From assembly GCF_000718085.1 (NCBI RefSeq), contig NZ_JOEC01000002.1, positions 868,001 to 932,000 on the forward strand: 64,000 bases of DNA, read 5' to 3'. The notes under the pieces were generated by a model. It was not told where the DNA came from. It did not search any database and saw nothing but the letters and a program-made list of their open reading frames with translations. The translations under genes were made by a program, and so were the position numbers. This stretch comes from Mycetocola saprophilus (GTDB taxonomy: Bacteria > Actinomycetota > Actinomycetes > Actinomycetales > Microbacteriaceae). Of this stretch, positions 43,304 to 50,503 are shown piece by piece; the stretch's first letter is position 1; each line of letters starts with the position of its first letter.

Positions 43304-44347
43304 ATGTCTTCCGAAAAAGTTTCTGTCGTGACAGTCGATGACACCGACACCTCCCGCATGACCCTCTCGCAGGTTGCCGAGGAGGCGAATGTCTCGATCT
43401 CGACTGTGTCCAAGGTGCTGAACGGCCGGAGTGGGGTGGCCGAATCCACGCGTGCTCGAGTGGAACAGCTGCTCAATCAACACGATTACAATCGACGCAA
43501 TTCTGCTCAGATCCCCTCGCTTATCGAGGTGGTTTTTGACCAAATCGACATGGCCTGGGCCGTCGAAATTCTTCGCGGAGTCAATCGAGTTGCCCGTGAA
43601 CACGGCCTGAGTATGGTGGTGACCGAGTGTGGTGATCGGGAGTCGAGTCGTGAGAACTGGCTCGACGGTGTGATCGCACGTCAGCCGGCCGGAGTGGTTC
43701 TGGTAACGCGTGATTTGAGCGCCGATGAAACGCGGCAATTGAGCACCCGCAAGATCCCGTTTGTCCTGGTTGACGCCGTGGGTGATCCCTCGCCGGGGAC
43801 CCCGGCGATCGGCTCCGCCAATTGGAACGGCGGCCTGATTGCTACCGAGCATTTGCTGGAGCTTGGGCACACTCGAATTGCCATGATTACTGGTCCGGAA
43901 GCGATGACCTGCTCGCGAGCGCGGCTCTCTGGCTATCGTTCAGCGCTTGATGCGGCGGGGGTTCGAGCGCGGGAAGAATACGTGGTTGCCGGTGAATTTC
44001 ATCGCGAGGATGGGACCGCGGCCGCGCTTAAGCTTTTGGACTTGAATGAGCCACCGACCGCGATTTTTGCCGGCAGTGACCTCCAGGCTTTTGGTGTGTA
44101 TGAGGCGGCTCGTTCCCGAGGGGTTCGCATCCCCGAGGACCTGTCGGTGATCGGATATGACGACCTGCAGATTGCCAAGTGGGCGGGCCCGCCGCTGACG
44201 ACTGTGCGTCAGCCGTTGACGGACATGGCCGAGGCGGCCGCGCGCCTGGTACTGCGCCTGCGCTCGGGGGAGACGGTGGAAAACTATCGGGTGGACCTGG
44301 CCACCAACCTCGTGGTGAGGTCGAGTGCGGCGTCGCCGCGGAAATAA
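43304..44347 (+). CDS. LacI-family transcriptional regulator
   Basis: A 347-residue repressor. The HTH at 20-41 reads TLSQVAEEANVSISTVSKVLN, followed by the hinge and a periplasmic-binding-protein-like effector domain (VFDQIDMAWAVEILRGVNRVA, FVLVDAVGDPSPGTPAIGSANWNGG, IPEDLSVIGYDDLQIAKWAGPPLTTVRQP). It should bind a sugar and control the ABC importer operon that follows. TAAGGT lies 6 nt before the ATG, and AAGGTGG could alternatively serve as ribosome site. A matching inverted repeat overlaps the promoter of the importer operon. Confidence 0.93.
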   Translation: MSSEKVSVVTVDDTDTSRMTLSQVAEEANVSISTVSKVLNGRSGVAESTRARVEQLLNQHDYNRRNSAQIPSLIEVVFDQIDMAWAVEILRGVNRVAREHGLSMVVTECGDRESSRENWLDGVIARQPAGVVLVTRDLSADETRQLSTRKIPFVLVDAVGDPSPGTPAIGSANWNGGLIATEHLLELGHTRIAMITGPEAMTCSRARLSGYRSALDAAGVRAREEYVVAGEFHREDGTAAALKLLDLNEPPTAIFAGSDLQAFGVYEAARSRGVRIPEDLSVIGYDDLQIAKWAGPPLTTVRQPLTDMAEAAARLVLRLRSGETVENYRVDLATNLVVRSSAASPRK

Positions 44348-44348
44348 A

Positions 44349-44374
44349 AAGTTTCGTATTTTAGAAAGAAACTT
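44349..44374. promoter_or_regulatory. operator overlapping the ABC-importer promoter
   Basis: AAGTTTC (44349-44355) and GAAACTT (44368-44374) form an inverted repeat whose right arm overlaps the -35 box. This is the probable site of the LacI-type regulator. Confidence 0.6.
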
Positions 44375-44402
44375 GACATAGCATTTTCGTCGCCGGTAGA
44401 TT
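44373..44402 (+). promoter_or_regulatory. sigma-70-type promoter of the sugar ABC operon
   Basis: Perfect -35 TTGACA at 44373-44378 and -10 TAGATT at 44397-44402 with an 18-bp spacer. The leader to the ATG at 44591 is about 180 nt. Confidence 0.75.
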
Positions 44403-44590
44403 GGCGTCACTTGCAGCGCACAAAGGACCGTGCGACTCTCGCAACCGTGACACCGAGACCGTGAGCGCCCTCACAAGGGGCCCCCACCGCATCTTCGGGG
44501 ATTCTCTGGCCATCCATTTGGGCCGGGCGGGTGCGACCCTGCAGGTACTCACGCATGGGCACGAAGACGTGCCCGATCAAAGGAGACAGA

Positions 44591-45964
44591 ATGCGCAGTA
44601 CCCGTCGTACCCGCACTACCGCTCGTTCGGTTATCGCCGTAGTTTCGCTTGGCCTTCTGGCCGGGTCCCTAACCGCCTGCGGCTCGGCAGCGCGTGAGGA
44701 CACCAGCACCGAGAAATCGGGAACCGTAACCTGGTGGGGTTGGACACCCGAGCTCAGCGTCGCCCCGCAATACATCGAAAAGTTCAACGAGGAATTCCCC
44801 GACATCACCGTCAAGTACCAGCAGATTCCCATCGATGGCTGGGAAGCGAAGTTGCGCCCGGCCCTGGCCTCAAATACCGGCCCCGACGTCTTTGGACTGG
44901 CACCGGGCGCGATGTTTGAGCAGTTTGGTCGGTTCGGAATCGATCTGACCTCACAGGCCGAAAAGGCGCTGGGGTCCGATTGGAAGTCGCGGCTGGCCCC
45001 GATCGGCGTGGCAGGACTCACCGATAAGAACGGCAAGCTGCGGGCGCTTTCGGCCGGATCCACGTTCGCCGGTCCGGTGTGGATCAATCAGGAACTCTTT
45101 ACCAAATACGATCTGACGCCACCGCGCGATTTTGACGAGTGGGCCCGGGTGTGTGCGGCCTTTGCTCAGCACGATGTGCAGTGCTTCACACAGGGTGTCG
45201 CCCAAACCGCATTCAACCAGGACACCCTTCAGGCCATCGCCGACACGATCAACCCCGGTCTCTATACGAAGGCCACGCGTGGTGAGGCGCGCTGGAGCGA
45301 CCCCGATCTGGTGGCCGCCCTGACCACGTGGAAGTCGATGTTTGACAACGGCATCATGCAGCCCGGCGCGCTGGGAGTTCAGCAGTACCCCGACGCCAAT
45401 AACCAGTTCATGTCGCAAAAAGCGGCCATGGTGATGATGGGCACCTGGTACATGCAGTACACCCGTACCGAGGGCATGACACCGTCGATCCAAGCGGCCG
45501 GGGTTGCCGACCCGAAGCCCTTTGCCGCCGTTCCGATTCCGTTCCCCGCCGCCCGGACCGGCGGAACACCGGGAGCGCTATTTGGCGACTCCGACTATGG
45601 ACTCGCGGTGAACGCCAAGTCCACCAACCGCTCCGCGGCAATCACTTTCGCCACGTGGATGGCGACCGCGAGCGCCGGCCAGCAGGTGGTGGCCAATGCG
45701 CTCAACGACATCGCCTCGCTCTCCGGCGTCGAACCCCAGTGGGACAAGATTGAGCTGGTCAATGCCGACGTTCAGCGTCCCGCACTTCAGGAGGTGATCG
45801 CCGCCTCGGCCTCGGTCACCGAGAACCGTCTCCTATCTAACGCCGCCCTGGCCACCGCGATCGGCGTGGCAACAACCACCGTGGCCGCCGGTGATGCGAG
45901 TCCCGCCCAGGCCGCCGCGACACTGCAGTCGGCCGCCGAGGCCGCCGGAGTCGCCTTCAAGTAG
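44591..45964 (+). CDS. carbohydrate ABC transporter substrate-binding lipoprotein
   Basis: A 457-residue family-1 solute-binding lipoprotein. The signal peptide ends in lipobox LTAC with Cys30 lipidated. The mature part begins TVTWWGWTPELSVAPQYIEKFNEEFPDITVKYQQI, typical of oligosaccharide or polyol binders, and later has KAAMVMMGTWYMQ and LAVNAKSTNRSAAITFATWM. AGGAGA precedes the ATG. It is the first structural gene of the operon controlled by the LacI regulator. The sugar is unknown. Confidence 0.93.
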   Translation: MRSTRRTRTTARSVIAVVSLGLLAGSLTACGSAAREDTSTEKSGTVTWWGWTPELSVAPQYIEKFNEEFPDITVKYQQIPIDGWEAKLRPALASNTGPDVFGLAPGAMFEQFGRFGIDLTSQAEKALGSDWKSRLAPIGVAGLTDKNGKLRALSAGSTFAGPVWINQELFTKYDLTPPRDFDEWARVCAAFAQHDVQCFTQGVAQTAFNQDTLQAIADTINPGLYTKATRGEARWSDPDLVAALTTWKSMFDNGIMQPGALGVQQYPDANNQFMSQKAAMVMMGTWYMQYTRTEGMTPSIQAAGVADPKPFAAVPIPFPAARTGGTPGALFGDSDYGLAVNAKSTNRSAAITFATWMATASAGQQVVANALNDIASLSGVEPQWDKIELVNADVQRPALQEVIAASASVTENRLLSNAALATAIGVATTTVAAGDASPAQAAATLQSAAEAAGVAFK

Positions 45965-46041
45965 TCCGTCCGGCGGGTGAGTGCTGGTGTGCTCCATGAC
46001 ACTCACCCGCTGGCCGGCATCCCCACGAAACGGAATCGATC

Positions 46042-47010
46042 GTGAATACCCTCGCTACTGCATACCCAAAATCAGCCCCCGACCCCCATCTCGGCGAAGA
46101 TCCGGCCCCTCAAGGCCGGCGCGCACGGGCCCGAAAGCCGGTGCCACCACGCGCGCTTCAGCCTCGCGGCTATGTGTGGCTGCTTCCCGCGATGATCCTC
46201 TCGGTAGGCCTTGTCTACATCTGCATCGGATACACCGGATACATCGCGACCCTGGACTGGGATGGATCGGCCCCCGATCCGGAATCGGTGGGCCTTGCGA
46301 ACTTCACCCGCCTGTTTGCCGACCCGATCTTCTGGCGGGCCATGGCCCATACGGTCCTGTTTTTTGTGGTCACCTTTACCGTGCAGACCGTGCTGGGCAT
46401 TGTTTTCGCCGTGATTCTGCACTCCCGGATCCGCCTGGGTGTGCTGTACAAGATCATCATTTTTGTTCCGGTGGTTCTGGCCCCGGCCGTGATGGCACCG
46501 GTATTTCGGCAGATATTCGCCGCCGATGGTCAGTTCAACGAGCTGCTTCGAGCGCTGGGAATGGGTTCGCTGGCTCACCCCTGGTTGGCCGATTCGGCCA
46601 CCGCGCTCCCCGTTATCATGGGCATCACGATCTGGCAGTGGACCGGACTGACCTTCATCCTGTACTACGCGGCGATGAGTCAGATCGATCCCGAGGTGAT
46701 CGAAGCCGCACGTATCGATGGAGCCGGGAACATCCGTGTGCTCACCTCGATCATCCTGCCCGGGGTAAAGGGCACCACCCTGGCCATCCTGATGCTGAGT
46801 GTGATCGGTGCGCTCAAAACGTTCGATGTGCCCTATCTGGTGACGGGTGGCGGTCCCAACTACGCCACCGAATTCCTGGGCACCTACATCTATCGGCAGT
46901 CGATCCCCCTCGCCGATGTGGGGTACGGGGCCGCACTCTCGATCATGCTGTTGATCCTCGCGGTGTTCTTTTCGCTGCTGGTGGGGTCGCGTCAGCGAAA
47001 GGATGCCTAG
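46042..47010 (+). CDS. carbohydrate ABC transporter permease (MalF-type)
   Basis: A 322-residue permease with six helices after a basic N-terminal tail. The cytoplasmic EAA loop is EAARIDGAGNIRVLTSIILPGVKG. It pairs with the next permease to form the membrane channel. GTG at 46042; the ribosome site is weak. The stop overlaps the following start by one base (TAGTG). Confidence 0.92.
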   Translation: MNTLATAYPKSAPDPHLGEDPAPQGRRARARKPVPPRALQPRGYVWLLPAMILSVGLVYICIGYTGYIATLDWDGSAPDPESVGLANFTRLFADPIFWRAMAHTVLFFVVTFTVQTVLGIVFAVILHSRIRLGVLYKIIIFVPVVLAPAVMAPVFRQIFAADGQFNELLRALGMGSLAHPWLADSATALPVIMGITIWQWTGLTFILYYAAMSQIDPEVIEAARIDGAGNIRVLTSIILPGVKGTTLAILMLSVIGALKTFDVPYLVTGGGPNYATEFLGTYIYRQSIPLADVGYGAALSIMLLILAVFFSLLVGSRQRKDA

Positions 47011-47798
47011 TGTTTGAAACTCGAAGTCGCGCCAGCAGGATTGTGTTGCAGGTCCTTGTCACCCTGATGGTGTTGCCCTTTCTTTTCCCGCTGATCGTGA
47101 TGGTGCAGGGCTCGCTCGCCGGACAGGGGTGGGAAAATTACCGCACGGTGCTCTCGCAGCCCGAACTCCCGCTCTTTTTCCGCAATAGCGTGATCATCGC
47201 GCTGATCACCATCGCGCTGGTGCTTGCCGCCACGATGCTCGCCGCGTTTGCTTTTTCCAAACTGTGGCTGCGCGGGCGCGAGGTGTTCTTTTGGCTGTTG
47301 CTGGCCGCGTTGACGCTGCCCGAGGTCATCCTACTCACCCCGATGTTCTCCATCTCGCTTCAGCTCGGTCTGTACGACACGTACCTCTCGGTGATCCTGC
47401 CGCTCGCGGCGCTGCAGATTCCGTTTACCGTGCTCCTTGCCCGCACCTTTATGAACGGGATCCCCGACGGACTCTTTGAAGCCGCGCGAATTGATGGTGC
47501 CACGACCTGGCAGAGCTTCCTCCATGTGATCCTGCCGCTGACTCGACCCATCGCCGCGGCAATCGTGGTGCTCACCCTGATCACCACCTGGAACGACTAC
47601 CTGCTTCCGCTGGTGTTCCTCCAGTCCCCGGAGACCCAGACGATCACGATGCTGCCGCAGTTCTTCGTGGGGCAGTTCAGTAACGACCAGACCAAGGTCC
47701 TCGCCGCCGCCGTGATCACCGCGCTTCCGGAAATTATCGCCTATCTCTGCCTGCAAAAGCTGTTCGAGCGCGGACTCGCCGCCGGCGCGCTGAAGTAA
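47010..47798 (+). CDS. carbohydrate ABC transporter permease (MalG-type)
   Basis: A 262-residue permease with six helices and EAA loop EAARIDGATTWQSFLHVILPLTRP. I placed the start at the GTG at 47010, which overlaps the stop of the previous gene and has AAAGGA 6 nt upstream. A much longer reading in the same frame back to 45981 overlaps the first permease and is not real. No ATP-binding subunit is encoded nearby, so a shared MsiK/MsmK-type ATPase probably powers this importer. Confidence 0.92.
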   Translation: MFETRSRASRIVLQVLVTLMVLPFLFPLIVMVQGSLAGQGWENYRTVLSQPELPLFFRNSVIIALITIALVLAATMLAAFAFSKLWLRGREVFFWLLLAALTLPEVILLTPMFSISLQLGLYDTYLSVILPLAALQIPFTVLLARTFMNGIPDGLFEAARIDGATTWQSFLHVILPLTRPIAAAIVVLTLITTWNDYLLPLVFLQSPETQTITMLPQFFVGQFSNDQTKVLAAAVITALPEIIAYLCLQKLFERGLAAGALK

Positions 47799-47847
47799 CG
47801 CACATACCTTTTTGACCCCAACATCCACTACACACAACGGAGTAATC

Positions 47848-48207
47848 ATGCCCCTCATCCAGATTGATCTTGACCGCGAACTCTACGAGGCAAAGCACGA
47901 GCAGATCAGTACCGAAATCCACCAGGCTCAGATCGATGCGCTGGAAATCCCCGCCGATGACCTGTTCCAGGTGTTCCGTCCGCATGAACCGGGGGAACTG
48001 AAGTTTGATCGGACATATAACGATCTCGATCGACAGAACCTGGTGCTGATCCGAATCACCATGGTTCACCGCTACAGCGTGGCGATCAAGCAGGGGCTGT
48101 ATGTTGCCATCGCCGACCGGCTGCATGCCATCGGGATTCGTCGCGAGGACATCCTGATTTCGGTTGTGGAAAATGGCTACGAAGACTGGTTTGCGGGGAA
48201 GCTCTAA
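47848..48207 (+). CDS. tautomerase family protein
   Basis: A 119-residue member of the tautomerase superfamily. Removal of Met leaves the catalytic N-terminal proline (MPLIQIDLDRELYEAKHEQIST). Conserved elements are the IPADDLFQVFRPHEPGELKFD region and EDILISVVENGYEDWFAGKL. Related proteins isomerise enols or act on unsaturated acids. CGGAG precedes the ATG. It lies in the sugar importer operon and its stop overlaps the next start (TAATG), so it probably acts in catabolism of the imported compound. Confidence 0.88.
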   Translation: MPLIQIDLDRELYEAKHEQISTEIHQAQIDALEIPADDLFQVFRPHEPGELKFDRTYNDLDRQNLVLIRITMVHRYSVAIKQGLYVAIADRLHAIGIRREDILISVVENGYEDWFAGKL

Positions 48208-49256
48208 TGGTAAAAACCCTTCCTGTACCGGTGTCGGTACTCTTTATCGGTGGCACCGGCACGATCAGCGCCTCGAGTGTTCGCCTGGCTGCCCACCAGG
48301 GAATGCGTGTAACGGTGCTCAACCGTGGACATAACTCACAGTCCCGGGACCTGCCCGAGGGGATCGAATGGATTACCGCGGATATCTCCGACCGCCCGGC
48401 ATTTGAGCGGGCGCTGGGCGAGCGCCGGTGGGACGCGGTGGTGAACTTTCTCACCTTCAACGCGGAGGACGCCAGCTATTTTGCCCGACTGTTCACCGGG
48501 CGAACCGCACAGTACATCCATATCAGCACCGCATCGCTCTATCACAAGCCTATTCTGCAGTTGCCCATCGTGGAATCCACTGCCCGGCTCAATCCGTACG
48601 TAGCGTATTCGCGTGAGAAAATCGCGGCCGAAGACGTCTTATTGGCGGCGTTTTACGAGCGGGGGTTCCCGCTGACGATCGTGCGCCCCTCGCACACCTA
48701 CGATGAGGCGAGCCCACCCGTTCCCGGGGGATGGGCGGTTTTTGACCGGATAGCAAACGGTGAAACGGTTGTTGTTCACGGGGATGGGACCTCCCTCTGG
48801 ACCGTGACTCACGCGGCCGATCTAGCGGTCGGCCTGGTAGGGCTGATCGGCAACCCGCGAGCAATCGGTGAGTCGTTCCACATCACCTCGGATGATGTGT
48901 ACACCTGGGACCAGATCTACACCCTGATCGCCGGTGCCCTGGGCACCACCGCGCACCTGGTGCACCTGCCCAGCGCGTTTTTCCTGGCGGCGGCACCGGA
49001 GTGGGGATGGTCCGAATTACTGATGGGGGATCTGGGTCACAGCGCGGTGTTTGACAACACAAAAATCCGACGCTTTGTTCCGGATTTTGCCCCCGTCAAC
49101 ACCCTGCACCGGAGCGTGCTTCGCATGGCAGCTTGGCGTGCTGAACATCCCGAGGTTGCCCGCGGAGACGCCGAGTCGGCCGCGGTGCTTGAACGTGTCG
49201 TATCGGGATATGCGCCGGCCAAAGCCGTGTTTGAGGGGTTGAATCCCGACAGCTAA
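48207..49256 (+). CDS. NAD-dependent epimerase/dehydratase family protein
   Basis: A 349-residue extended SDR. Rossmann motif GGTGTIS near 15-21, TVLNRGHNS for NAD(H) ribose recognition, and active-site region ISTASLYHKP with downstream YSREK supplying the Tyr-Lys pair. Reaction and substrate are not identifiable; the position as last gene of the LacI-controlled operon suggests sugar epimerisation or dehydration. The start is coupled to the tautomerase stop, with GGGGAAG upstream. A terminator follows at 49290. Confidence 0.86.
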   Translation: MVKTLPVPVSVLFIGGTGTISASSVRLAAHQGMRVTVLNRGHNSQSRDLPEGIEWITADISDRPAFERALGERRWDAVVNFLTFNAEDASYFARLFTGRTAQYIHISTASLYHKPILQLPIVESTARLNPYVAYSREKIAAEDVLLAAFYERGFPLTIVRPSHTYDEASPPVPGGWAVFDRIANGETVVVHGDGTSLWTVTHAADLAVGLVGLIGNPRAIGESFHITSDDVYTWDQIYTLIAGALGTTAHLVHLPSAFFLAAAPEWGWSELLMGDLGHSAVFDNTKIRRFVPDFAPVNTLHRSVLRMAAWRAEHPEVARGDAESAAVLERVVSGYAPAKAVFEGLNPDS

Positions 49257-49289
49257 TCACCACCGGACACGCTCGATCCCTGGGGGATA

Positions 49290-49325
49290 ATCGCACCCGC
49301 GTCGAATCATCGATGCGGGTGCGAT
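49290..49325 (+). terminator. terminator of the sugar importer operon
   Basis: 16-bp stem ATCGCACCCGCGTCGA / TCGATGCGGGTGCGAT with one mismatch, loop ATCA. Confidence 0.75.
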
Positions 49326-49394
49326 GCGTGCGCTGGGCTGCCGAGGCCGCACCGAGAGTCTTGCGCTGATGTGACGGCGTTGGGGTGTGCCGCT

Positions 49395-50216
49395 CTACGC
49401 TGGAACCAAGGGCAGCCGACCATCCAGCACCCGGACATCGCGGGCACCGGCCAGGGCCAGGGCGAGGGCCGTGGCGCTCGCCGTGACCTCGCCGCCGTCG
49501 GCCGTGATGATGGGCAGGCCCGAGCGCAGGGCGGGGGCGTAGAGCTCACGCAGCTTGGCGTCGGAGACCAGGGTGTGATCGCTGGACCGGGTGATCGAGG
49601 TGAGCGGGACGCTCAGTGCCCGGTCGCCGGGGCCCGTGCGCGGCAGCTCCAGCTTGGAGCCGGACACCACGGTGACCGGGGTCAAGACCTCGGGCGACCC
49701 CGCATGGACCGCGGCGGCGGTGACCGGGTCCACCCACAGCTCGGGCCGCGGGGTCCCCACAAAGTCGGAGAGCTGGGACACCCGTGAGCCGCCACCGGTT
49801 TCCACCGAGCGGTGCTCGCCGAGCCAGGCGGTGAGGCCCCCGTCCAACACCGCGACCTCGTCGAAGCCGGTGGTGCGCAGCAGCCACCACAGCCGGGCTG
49901 CCCACTGACCGCGCTGGGTGTCGTAGACCACGACCCGGCTGTCGGTGGAGATACCCAGGCGCGCCACCGCCCCGGCCAGGCAGGCGGGATCGGGACGGTG
50001 CAGCCCCGGCGCATCCGGGTGGGAGAACTCGGTGAGTAGGTCGGCGAAGCGCGCGCCGGGAATATGGCCGGAGCGCTCGAAGTGGTCGCGCCCGCAGCGA
50101 TACTCGCCGTCTCCGGACACCATCACGGTGGCATCGATGACCACCAGGGCGGGGCTGCCGAGGTGGTCGGCGAGCCACTGTGTGGAGACGACGGGACTTT
50201 CGAATACGGGAGACAT
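49395..50216 (-). CDS. tandem rhodanese protein lacking the catalytic cysteine
   Basis: A 273-residue two-domain rhodanese homologue (GHIPGARFADLLTEF, YDTQRGQWAARLWWLL, VLDGGLTAW). Where active sulfurtransferases have the persulfide cysteine loop (TCGSGITA in the paralogue at 25646), this protein has TADGGEVTA with no cysteine; the only two cysteines are in the N-terminal half. It is therefore unlikely to be a standard sulfurtransferase and may be regulatory or structural. TAGCGT lies exactly 6 nt before the ATG at 50216, supporting that start and a leaderless transcript. Confidence 0.88.
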   Translation of the reverse strand: MSPVFESPVVSTQWLADHLGSPALVVIDATVMVSGDGEYRCGRDHFERSGHIPGARFADLLTEFSHPDAPGLHRPDPACLAGAVARLGISTDSRVVVYDTQRGQWAARLWWLLRTTGFDEVAVLDGGLTAWLGEHRSVETGGGSRVSQLSDFVGTPRPELWVDPVTAAAVHAGSPEVLTPVTVVSGSKLELPRTGPGDRALSVPLTSITRSSDHTLVSDAKLRELYAPALRSGLPIITADGGEVTASATALALALAGARDVRVLDGRLPLVPA

Positions 50217-50503
50217 ACCTCAACGCTAACCCGCACATCCGACGCCGTCGAGGGGCGCGCAATACGCGGTAACCCTTCACGGCCGACTCTGCGTCGGTGC
50301 ATAGCCGTCACCAAGGTTGTGTCGCATAGCTCTTACCAAGGTTTCTCCCAGGAAACCAAATCTGCCCCGTAATACTGCGGATGTAACGCCAGGTTACCCC
50401 GTATTACCCGGCACCCGGTGGGGGGTCAACGTGGTTGCTAACGTGTGGGCTTTACCTCCGGGCATACCCTCCCACACCCTCCCGAAAGGAAAACCACAAT
50501 CAC
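50217..50503. promoter_or_regulatory. repeat-rich regulatory region upstream of the carboxypeptidase gene
   Basis: Contains a 20-bp direct repeat with 25-bp period (GCATAGC..T.ACCAAGGTT at 50299 and 50324), an inverted repeat GGTTTC / GAAACC (50340-50357), GTAAC-GCCAG-GTTAC (50383-50397) nested inside GTAATAC / GTATTAC (50369-50375, 50401-50407). No gene is seen. Confidence 0.55.

Noticed and set aside
45981..47009. N-terminal extension that would make the second permease a 605-residue protein
   Set aside because: It overlaps the whole first permease in another frame. GTG 47010 with AAAGGA and a TAGTG junction gives a normal-length permease.
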